Origin: Streptomyces sp. NBC_00536
GTDB lineage: Bacteria > Actinomycetota > Actinomycetes > Streptomycetales > Streptomycetaceae
Reading direction: 5' to 3'
Length of the DNA stretch: 64,000 nt
Assembly: GCF_036346295.1 (NCBI RefSeq)
Contig: NZ_CP107819.1
Coordinates: 5,518,001 to 5,582,000, forward strand
Numbering within the stretch: position 1 is the stretch's first letter; each line of letters starts with the position of its first letter. Made by a program: the position numbers and the translations under genes. The notes under the pieces were generated by a model. The model did no database searches, had not been told where the DNA came from, and was given only the letters and a program-made list of their open reading frames with translations. Below are positions 9,602 to 16,460 of this stretch, one piece after another.

Positions 9602-10465
9602 GTGACGGTTTCGGTTCCGGTTTCTGTGCTCTTCGAGCGGCCGCTCGTCGGGGTGGACGGGCTCGCGGCGTGCCTCGGGGCGGACGGGGTGGTCGTGCTC
9701 GACGCCTCCGTGGGGGCGCACCGGGGGGCGGGGCGGCGGATTCCCGGGGCGCGGGCCTTCGACCTCGACGGGGTGTTCAGCGACCACTCCGCGCCCGCTC
9801 CGCACACCATGCCCGGCGCCGCGGCCTTCACCGAGGCCGTGCGCGCGCTCGGGATCGACGACACCAGCGCCGTGGTCGTCTATGACGGCGCCGGGATCTA
9901 CTCCAGCGCCCGGGCCTGGTGGATGCTGCGCGCCATGGGCTTCGACCGGGCCGCCGTGCTCGACGGCGGACTGCCCGCCTGGGAGGCGGCCGGGCTGCCC
10001 GTCGAGCAGGTGCCCGCCGCGTACGACGGCCCGCCCGGCACCTTCACCGCCCGCCCCCGCCCCGGCCTGATCGTGGACAGCGCCGCCGTCACCGCGGCCC
10101 TCGCCGACCCGGACCGTACGGCGGTCCTCGACGCCCGCACCCGCGGACGCTTCGCGGGCACCGCCCCCGAACCCCGCCCCGGCCTGCGCGGCGGCCACAT
10201 GCCCGGCGCGCTGAACCTGCCCTTCGGCGACCTCCAGCGGGAGGGCGCGATGCTTCCCGAGGCCGACCTGCGCGCCGCCTTCCGCGCGGTGGCGGATGAC
10301 CGGGAGCGGCTGTACGCCAGCTGCGGTTCGGGCGTCACCGCGTGCGTGCTCGCGCTGGGCGCCGTACTGGCCGGATATCCGGACCCGGCCGTCTACGACG
10401 GCTCGTGGAGCGAGTGGGGCATGCCGGGCGCGGAGGGCGAGCTGCCGGTGGTCACCGGGTCCTGA
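9602..10465 (+). CDS. sseA: Thiosulfate/3-mercaptopyruvate sulfurtransferase (tandem rhodanese)
   Basis: A 287-residue protein with two rhodanese domains (about 1-140 and 150-287). The active-site loop in the second domain is SCGSGVTA; the CGSGVT form is typical of 3-mercaptopyruvate sulfurtransferases, with Cys as the persulfide carrier. The first domain, as usual, lacks the Cys. Other matches are LDARTRGRF and RGGHMPGALNLPF. The GTG start has AGGAGG nine bases upstream. It is likely involved in sulfur transfer or cyanide detoxification in the cytoplasm. The gene symbol is by family only. Confidence 0.88.
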   Translation: MTVSVPVSVLFERPLVGVDGLAACLGADGVVVLDASVGAHRGAGRRIPGARAFDLDGVFSDHSAPAPHTMPGAAAFTEAVRALGIDDTSAVVVYDGAGIYSSARAWWMLRAMGFDRAAVLDGGLPAWEAAGLPVEQVPAAYDGPPGTFTARPRPGLIVDSAAVTAALADPDRTAVLDARTRGRFAGTAPEPRPGLRGGHMPGALNLPFGDLQREGAMLPEADLRAAFRAVADDRERLYASCGSGVTACVLALGAVLAGYPDPAVYDGSWSEWGMPGAEGELPVVTGS

Positions 10466-10561
10466 ACTCCCGCCCTGGCGCCGGGGGTGGTGCTAGCCCC
10501 ACCCCCCGGACGGGTAGCAGCGCCATCGACCGGCGGCGGCCCGTCTCGCGAGACTGGGCGC

Positions 10562-11332
10562 ATGACTTCACGCCGCTCCCTCGCCCTGCCCGTCACGGCC
10601 CTCGCCGCGCTCGCCGCCGGGCTGCTCGTCTCCGGTTGCTCCACCGACCTCCTCGGCGGGGAACAGAAGACGACGAAGACGGCGGCCGCCGACGCCACGG
10701 TCACCGAGGCCGTCACCTCGGTCGAGATCAAGAACGCCCGCAGGGGCTCCATCGAGGTGGTTCCCGGCAACGGCCCCGGAGCCGTGGTGCACCGCACCGT
10801 CCACTACCGCGGTGACACCGTCCCCCGGCCCGGCCAGCGGGTCTCCGGCGGCGCCCTCACCTTCACCGACGACTGCGGCGACGGCGACTCCTGCTACGTC
10901 GACTACCGGCTGGAGGTCCCGGCCGCGGCCAAGGTCAAGCTGGGCAGCAGCAGCGGCGCCATCACGGTGACGGGGGTCGCGGAGGCCGAGCTGGCCGCCA
11001 GTTCCGGCGACGTACGGGCCGAGCGGATCGCCGGGGCGCTGCGCGTCTCGACCTCCTCGGGCGAGATCACGGGCACCGCGCTCGGCGGACCGAGCGCCGA
11101 GGTGCACTCCAGCTCGGGCGACGCCCGCCTCGACTTCACGAGCGCGCCCGCCTCGGTGAAGGCCGAGGCCAGCTCCGGCAACGTCACCCTGCGCGTCCCG
11201 GGCGGCCCGTACCGGGTCGGGGTGACCACCAGCTCCGGCAGCCGCGAGGTCACGGTCCCGACGGACGCCGCGGCCGCCTCGCGCCTGAGCGTGGAGACCA
11301 GCTCGGGCGACGTGAAGATCACCGCCCCCTGA
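10562..11332 (+). CDS. DUF4097-type lipoprotein with TSSG repeats
   Basis: A 256-residue exported protein with lipobox LLVSGC near residue 25. The mature part is a beta-helix-like DUF4097 repeat region in which the motif [ST]SSG[DNES] recurs at intervals of about 16-20 residues (SSSGAI, ASSGDV, TSSGEI, SSSGDA, ASSGNV, TSSGSR, TSSGDV). Such proteins are believed to form a stacked beta fold at the cell surface; their function is unproved. It ends shortly before the convergent DUF1877 gene. Confidence 0.85.
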   Translation: MTSRRSLALPVTALAALAAGLLVSGCSTDLLGGEQKTTKTAAADATVTEAVTSVEIKNARRGSIEVVPGNGPGAVVHRTVHYRGDTVPRPGQRVSGGALTFTDDCGDGDSCYVDYRLEVPAAAKVKLGSSSGAITVTGVAEAELAASSGDVRAERIAGALRVSTSSGEITGTALGGPSAEVHSSSGDARLDFTSAPASVKAEASSGNVTLRVPGGPYRVGVTTSSGSREVTVPTDAAAASRLSVETSSGDVKITAP

Positions 11333-11342
11333 TCCCTTACGG

Positions 11343-11861
11343 CTACGACAGCCAGACGAGCAGCGCGTCGCCGTCCGCCGCCGCGGCCCGGAAGAACGGC
11401 AGCAGCGCTTCGTAGTGGGCGACGACGCCCTCCAGCGACGCCCCCCGCTCCCAGGCGTCCACCGGATAGACATCGGCCCGGGCGAGGTCCGCGGGGCCCG
11501 CCCCGGCCACCAGCCGCTCGCCGCCCGTCGCCGCCATGGCCGCCGCGGCCGTCCGCACCTGCCCGGGCGTGAGGCAGCGGGGCGGACCGTAGCTCCAGAC
11601 CTCCCCGCCACCGGACCAGGGCAGCGCCTCCTCGCCGTGCGCGATGTCGACGGGGAACCCGATGCGCCGGGTCAGGAACCCGAGGGCGTCCCAGGCGGTC
11701 CCGGTGCTGTACGACCGGTCCGGCCGGTCCGGCCGGTCCGTGCCCACCCCGGCGGTCCCCTCGACGGCCCCCTCCACGCAGGCCAGGACCCAGTCCGGAT
11801 CGTGCCGGGCGCGCGCCAGCTCGTCGGCGGTCAGCCGGATGTAGCTCCCGAGGATGCTCAT
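11343..11861 (-). CDS. DUF1877 (YfbM-like) family protein
   Basis: A 172-residue protein beginning MSILGSYIRLTADELARA, the usual N-terminus of the DUF1877 family, with the conserved pieces TAWDALGFLTRR and EVWSYGPPRCLTP. It is soluble, with no signal peptide, and its biochemical function is unknown. The frame continues upstream as an antisense shadow of lon that is not real. It is divergent from lon, and the ClgR and HspR sites lie in the gap, so co-regulation is possible. Confidence 0.85.
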   Translation of the reverse strand: MSILGSYIRLTADELARARHDPDWVLACVEGAVEGTAGVGTDRPDRPDRSYSTGTAWDALGFLTRRIGFPVDIAHGEEALPWSGGGEVWSYGPPRCLTPGQVRTAAAAMAATGGERLVAGAGPADLARADVYPVDAWERGASLEGVVAHYEALLPFFRAAAADGDALLVWLS

Positions 11862-11908
11862 GCGCGCAGGGTAGGACCCACCACTGACATCGGCCCCGGC
11901 GATGCTCC

Positions 11909-11925
11909 GTTCGCCCCGGGCGAAC
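11909..11925. promoter_or_regulatory. ClgR-type box GTTCGC-N5-GCGAAC
   Basis: A perfect palindrome, GTTCGC CCCGG GCGAAC, matching the described binding sequence of ClgR, the actinobacterial activator of clp and lon protease genes. It lies 75-91 bp upstream of the lon start, a position suited to activation. Confidence 0.85.
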
Positions 11926-11957
11926 GCCGGTTGGGGAACATTGGGCGGCGCACAAGC

Positions 11958-11978
11958 ATTGAGTCGGCATAGCTCAAC
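11958..11978. promoter_or_regulatory. HspR-associated inverted repeat (HAIR)
   Basis: Half-sites TTGAGT and GCTCAA are separated by seven bases, close to the HAIR consensus CTTGAGT-N7-ACTCAAG recognised by the repressor HspR. It sits about 22-42 bp before the lon start codon, where binding would block transcription. Heat-shock derepression of lon through HspR is known in Streptomyces. Confidence 0.85.
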
Positions 11979-11999
11979 TTCGCTGCCGGAGGGAAAATC

Positions 12000-14396
12000 A
12001 TGGCTTCGACGTCCGTAACGCTCACCCTGCCTGTGCTGCCGCTTGACGACGAGGTCGTGCTGCCGGGGATGGTCGTTCCGCTGGATCTGTCCGACTCGGA
12101 GGTGCGGGGTGCCGTGGAGGCCGCGCAGGCCGCCGCCGGTACCGGGAAGCCACGGGTGCTGCTCGTGCCGCGGGTCGACGGGAAATACGCCGCAACCGGC
12201 GTGCTGGGCACCGTCGAGCAGGTCGGGCGGCTGTCCGACGGGGATCCCGGGGCCCTGATCCGGGGCCGGGGGCGGGTCCGGATCGGGGCCGGGACCACCG
12301 GGCCCGGGGCCGCGCTCTGGGTGGAGGGCGAGACGGTGGACGAGCAGGTGCCGGAGCCGCTGCCCGGCGCCGTCGCCGAGCTGGTCAAGGAGTACAAGGC
12401 GCTCGCCACCAGCTGGCTCAAGAAGCGCGGCGCCTGGCAGGTCGTGGACCGCGTCCAGCAGATCGAGGGCGTCTCGGCCCTCGCCGACAACTCCGGCTAC
12501 TCGCCCTTCCTGACCCTGGAGCAGAAGCTCCAGCTGCTGGAGACCGCCGACGCCGTCGCCCGCCTGCGGCTCGCCGTGAAGATGCTCAGCGACCACCTCG
12601 CCGAGCAGGACGTGGCCGAGTCCATCGCCAAGGACGTACAGGACGGCGTTGACAAGCAGCAGCGCGAATTCCTGCTGCGGCGCCAGCTGGACGCCGTGCG
12701 CAAGGAACTGCGCGAGCTGAACGGCGAGAAGGAGGGCGAGGAGTCCGACGACTACCGCGTCCGCGTCGAAGAGGCCGACCTGCCCGAGAAGGTCCGCGAG
12801 GCCGCCCTCAAGGAGGTCGAGAAGCTGGAGCGGGCGAGCGACCAGTCGCCGGAGGGCGCCTGGATCCGCACCTGGCTGGACACCGTGCTGGAACTGCCCT
12901 GGAACGAGCGGACCGAGGACGAGTACGACATCCAGGGCGCCCGCGCGATCCTCGACGCCGAGCACGCCGGGCTGAGCGACGTGAAGGACCGCATCACCGA
13001 GTACCTGGCCGTGCGCAAGCGCCGCTCCGAGCGCGGGATGGGCGTCATCGGCGGCCGTCGCGGCGGGGCCGTGCTGGCCCTCGTCGGGCCGCCCGGAGTC
13101 GGCAAGACCTCGCTCGGCGAGTCCGTGGCGCACGCCATGGGGCGCAAGTTCGTCCGGGTCGCGCTGGGCGGCGTACGGGACGAGGCCGAGGTCCGCGGAC
13201 ACCGGCGGACGTACGTCGGCGCGCTGCCCGGCCGGATCGTCCGGGCCATCAAGGAGGCCGGGTCGATGAACCCGGTGGTGCTCCTCGACGAGATCGACAA
13301 GGTGGGCTCCGACTACCGGGGCGACCCGGCGGCCGCGCTGCTGGAGGTCCTGGACCCGGCGCAGAACCACACCTTCCGGGACCACTACCTGGAGGTCGAA
13401 CTGGACCTCAGCGACGTGGTCTTCCTCGCCACCGCCAATGTGCTGGAGGCCATCCCGGAGGCGCTGGCCGACCGGATGGAGCTGGTCCGGCTCGACGGCT
13501 ACACCGAGGACGAGAAGGTCGTCATCGCCCGGGACCACCTGCTGCCCCGGCAGCTGGAGCGGGCCGGCCTGGCGCCCGAGGAGGTCACCCTCGGCGAGGA
13601 CGCGCTGCGCAAGCTGGCGGGCGAGTACACCCGCGAGGCGGGCGTGCGCACCCTGGAGCGGTCCATCGCGCGGCTGCTGCGGAAGGTGGCCTCGCAGCAC
13701 GAACTGGGTCAGCGGGAACTGCCGTTCCTGATCGGCGCCGATGACCTGCGGAGCCTGATCGGGCGCCCGCACCACGTGCCCGAGGCGGGCCAGGACCCGG
13801 CCGAGCGGCGCACCGCCGTCCCCGGCGTGGCCACCGGCCTCGCCGTGACCGGCGCGGGCGGCGACGTGCTCTTCGTGGAGGCCTCGCTGGCCGACCCCGA
13901 GACCGGGGCCGCCGGTCTCACCCTGACCGGCCAGCTCGGTGACGTGATGAAGGAGTCGGCGCAGATCGCGCTCAGCTTCCTGCGCTCGCACGGCGCGGAG
14001 CTGGAGCTTCCGGTCGCCGACCTCAAGGACCGGGGCGTGCACATCCACTTCCCGGCGGGCGCGGTCCCCAAGGACGGCCCGAGCGCGGGCATCACGATGA
14101 CCACGGCGCTGGCCTCGCTGCTCTCCGGCCGCCAGGTGCGCACGGACGTCGCGATGACCGGTGAGGTGTCGCTGACCGGGCGGGTGCTGCCGATCGGCGG
14201 GGTCAAGCAGAAGCTGCTGGCCGCGCACCGGGCCGGGATCACCACGGTGATCATCCCGAAGCGGAACGAGGCGGACCTGGACGACGTACCGGCCGAGGTG
14301 CTGGAGCGGCTGGAAGTGCACCCGGTGACGGACGTCCGCCAGGTGCTGGAGCTGGCCCTGTCGGCCGCCGCCGAACCGGTCGCCGTGGCCGCCTGA
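12000..14396 (+). CDS. lon: ATP-dependent Lon protease
   Basis: A 798-residue cytoplasmic protease that degrades misfolded and regulatory proteins. The N-terminal LON substrate domain covers about residues 1-200, a coiled-coil region follows, the AAA+ module has Walker A GPPGVGKTS (about 362) and Walker B VVLLDEIDKVG, and the C-terminal protease domain has the Ser-Lys dyad in KDGPSAGITM and GGVKQKLLAA. Length and domain order are those of the LonA family. GGAGGG precedes the ATG. The upstream region carries both a ClgR box and an HspR box. Confidence 0.97.
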   Translation: MASTSVTLTLPVLPLDDEVVLPGMVVPLDLSDSEVRGAVEAAQAAAGTGKPRVLLVPRVDGKYAATGVLGTVEQVGRLSDGDPGALIRGRGRVRIGAGTTGPGAALWVEGETVDEQVPEPLPGAVAELVKEYKALATSWLKKRGAWQVVDRVQQIEGVSALADNSGYSPFLTLEQKLQLLETADAVARLRLAVKMLSDHLAEQDVAESIAKDVQDGVDKQQREFLLRRQLDAVRKELRELNGEKEGEESDDYRVRVEEADLPEKVREAALKEVEKLERASDQSPEGAWIRTWLDTVLELPWNERTEDEYDIQGARAILDAEHAGLSDVKDRITEYLAVRKRRSERGMGVIGGRRGGAVLALVGPPGVGKTSLGESVAHAMGRKFVRVALGGVRDEAEVRGHRRTYVGALPGRIVRAIKEAGSMNPVVLLDEIDKVGSDYRGDPAAALLEVLDPAQNHTFRDHYLEVELDLSDVVFLATANVLEAIPEALADRMELVRLDGYTEDEKVVIARDHLLPRQLERAGLAPEEVTLGEDALRKLAGEYTREAGVRTLERSIARLLRKVASQHELGQRELPFLIGADDLRSLIGRPHHVPEAGQDPAERRTAVPGVATGLAVTGAGGDVLFVEASLADPETGAAGLTLTGQLGDVMKESAQIALSFLRSHGAELELPVADLKDRGVHIHFPAGAVPKDGPSAGITMTTALASLLSGRQVRTDVAMTGEVSLTGRVLPIGGVKQKLLAAHRAGITTVIIPKRNEADLDDVPAEVLERLEVHPVTDVRQVLELALSAAAEPVAVAA

Positions 14397-14413
14397 TCCC
14401 GGCCGGGGCATTC

Positions 14414-14674
14414 CAGCCTCGCCGGCGTTTGAGGCGCGGGTCCGGGCGGAGCCCGGTGCCCGGCGGAGCCGGGATCCTGGGGCTCCGCCCCAGACCCCGC
14501 GCCTCAAACGCCGGCGAGGCTAGGGGGGCGAGGCTAGGGGGGCGAGGCTGGAGGGGGGGGCGAAGCTGTGGGGCGGCGGGGCCCCGGGCCCGCGCCTCAA
14601 ACGCCGGCGAGGCTGAGGGGGCGAGGCTGTGGGGCGGCGGGCGCCGGGCCCGCGCCTCAAACGCCGGCGAGGCT
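14414..14674. repeat. Intergenic repeat cluster (one forward, three reverse copies)
   Basis: The 358-bp gap 14397-14754 contains CAGCCTCGCCGGCGTTTGAG at about 14414. Three copies of its reverse complement core, GCGCCTCAAACGCCGGCGAG, lie near 14498, 14591 and 14651, separated by G-rich GAGGCT(A/G)GGGGGGC repeats. No coding sequence is supported here. It belongs to the same repeat family as the cluster at 9.3 kb. Confidence 0.8.
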
Positions 14675-14754
14675 GGAGGGGGGGCGGGGCTGAGGGGCGA
14701 GGCTGGGCGCGGCTGCTCGATACTGGTCTTCCACACCATCGATGGGAGCGGTAC

Positions 14755-15195
14755 GTGCACGGGAGTGAAGACCAGGAGTTCCTCGCCCTGGAGCGGGAGC
14801 TGTCCGTCTTCCTCCGGAGGGCCCGCGCCTCCTCCGGCGAGATGGCCCGCGAACTGCACCCCGAGCTGGAACCGGCGGCGTACGGCCTGCTCGTACGGCT
14901 CGAAGCGGCCGGCCGCCAGCGGGCCACCGACCTCGCCGCCTACTTCGGCGTCGGCAAGGCGACCATGAGCCGCCAGCTGCGCGCCCTGGAGACCCTCGGC
15001 CTGGTGGCCCGCGAACCGGACCCGGCGGACGGCCGCGCCTTCCTGGTCGGCCTCACCGAGGAGGGCCGGGCGCGCTACCTGCGGGTGCGCAACGCCCGCC
15101 GCGAGCAGTACATGCGCAAGCTCGCGGACTGGGACCGCGGCGAGGTCGCGGAGCTGGCCCGGCTGCTCAACCAGCTGAACCAGAGCGCCGAATAG
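14755..15195 (+). CDS. MarR-family transcriptional regulator
   Basis: A 146-residue winged-helix regulator. The recognition region is ATDLAAYFGVGKATMSRQL (about residues 58-80), followed by the wing LVAREPDPADGRAFLVGLT, a classic MarR pattern. The GTG start (VHGSEDQEF) has GGGAG upstream. The reading frame extends upstream through the repeat cluster but that part is not protein-like. The target and ligand are not evident. Confidence 0.88.
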   Translation: MHGSEDQEFLALERELSVFLRRARASSGEMARELHPELEPAAYGLLVRLEAAGRQRATDLAAYFGVGKATMSRQLRALETLGLVAREPDPADGRAFLVGLTEEGRARYLRVRNARREQYMRKLADWDRGEVAELARLLNQLNQSAE

Positions 15196-15231
15196 CCGAC
15201 CGGCCCACCGGCCCACCGGGCCCCCGGGGGC

Positions 15232-16020
15232 TCATAGCTCCGCGTACGCCGCCGAGGCGTCGTCGTGCCGCTTCGAGCGGACCCGGGCGTCGCCCTCGGC
15301 GGTGGCGGACTCCAGGACGCGGACCCGGTCGATCAGCGCCTCGGCGCCCTCCTTGCGGAGCACGGCCAGGCAGTCGGCCCAGTCGCCCGCCCCGAAGGTG
15401 TCCGTCCAGCGGCTCGCGCCGTCCGTGAGCGCGGCCAGCGCCGTCACCCGGGCGCGCGGGGTCCGCCCGGTGACCGCGCGGACGGCCACCGCCGGATCGG
15501 CGGCCGCCGTGTAGAAGGCGCCCGCCGCGTCCGCGTTGCGCAGCGCGTCGGTCGCCGCCACCGAGCGCAGCACCTCCGCGGGCACCCGGTCGAGCCGGTC
15601 GTCCAGGACCGCCGTCACCGCGCCGTCCGGCGCGCCCAGCAGGAGCACGGAGTCGGACAGCACGAGGTGCTCGACGTACTCCGCGTCCCAGCGGGCCATG
15701 ACCACCGTCGCCTGCGGAGTGCGCACGTGAGAAAGGTCACACGTGTCGCGGTGCGCGTCGGCGGTGGAGCGGATCGCCTCCGCGAGGATCCGGTCGAGGG
15801 TCATGTCCCGGCGCGATCCGGACAGTTCGGTCAGCCGCCCGCCGAGCCGGGCCACGAACCACGGCACGCCGTGCCCGCAGCCGGTCCCGCCGCGCGGCGG
15901 GGTGACCCCGTCGAGGGCGACCAGTACGCCACCGCCGCCCGATGCGGGTATCGAGGCCGACAGCCAGTCCTCGTTGGGGCGTTCCGGGTTGCCGGGGGCT
16001 GAGGAAAGGTCGATGCGCAT
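15232..16020 (-). CDS. PP2C-like protein phosphatase domain protein
   Basis: A 262-residue soluble protein. PNEDW near residue 15 and LVALDGVTPP near residue 34 correspond to the first metal-binding motifs of PP2C phosphatases, and TALAALTDGASRW to a later DG motif. Proteins of this type are common in Streptomyces and may be serine/threonine phosphatases, though here the C-terminal metal-binding Asp is harder to assign. It is convergent with the MarR gene. Confidence 0.7.
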   Translation of the reverse strand: MRIDLSSAPGNPERPNEDWLSASIPASGGGGVLVALDGVTPPRGGTGCGHGVPWFVARLGGRLTELSGSRRDMTLDRILAEAIRSTADAHRDTCDLSHVRTPQATVVMARWDAEYVEHLVLSDSVLLLGAPDGAVTAVLDDRLDRVPAEVLRSVAATDALRNADAAGAFYTAAADPAVAVRAVTGRTPRARVTALAALTDGASRWTDTFGAGDWADCLAVLRKEGAEALIDRVRVLESATAEGDARVRSKRHDDASAAYAEL

Positions 16021-16460
16021 GCGGACAGTCTGCCCGGGATGTCCGGTCCGCCGGGGGACGGGCGGCGCGCGGGCGGGTGAACGGGCGCGGTCGCGGCGGG
16101 TCCGCGGCGGTGGGGCGCGGGGCGCCGCGGAGGGTGGTGGTTCCCGGCCGAATGGCCCGAATGCGGCGGAATTGAAGGGTCCGGGCCGCTGTGGGCGGGC
16201 ATCCTGTCAAGCACCCATGGATCTTTCAACCGCCTGTCCATGCCCCGGCCCTGACGAGGGGCCGCCCGAGTTGTTCGTCAACTCCTCCGTGTTGTTCACT
16301 CGTTCAAGTGGCCGGGTGAGTGATGTGCGGCTCTCTCCCAAACACACTGCGAAGGTCTGAAGCGGTACGAGGGGGCAGGGGGCGTTTACTTGTTGACCGG
16401 CCGGTACCTCGGCCACACGAGTAGACGAGCACGAGCACACGTACAGGATTGCGAGCACCG
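16021..16460. promoter_or_regulatory. Long promoter region of the conservon with inverted repeats
   Basis: This 440-bp non-coding gap separates the divergent phosphatase and cvnA genes. Its right half is less GC-rich. Visible structures are GAGTTG-TTCGT-CAACTC at 16268-16284, CACTC/GAGTG arms around 16298-16325, and GGCCGGTACCTCGGCC near 16401. These may be operators for the conservon promoter. I see no gene in it. Confidence 0.4.

Noticed and set aside
11343..14507. A 1054-codon minus-strand frame opposite lon
   Set aside because: Only the final 173 codons (DUF1877 protein) are supported. The remainder is antisense to the clear Lon protein.
16207..16458. An 83-codon frame in the conservon promoter gap
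   Set aside because: No ribosome site, no domain, and it covers the inverted repeats of the promoter region.
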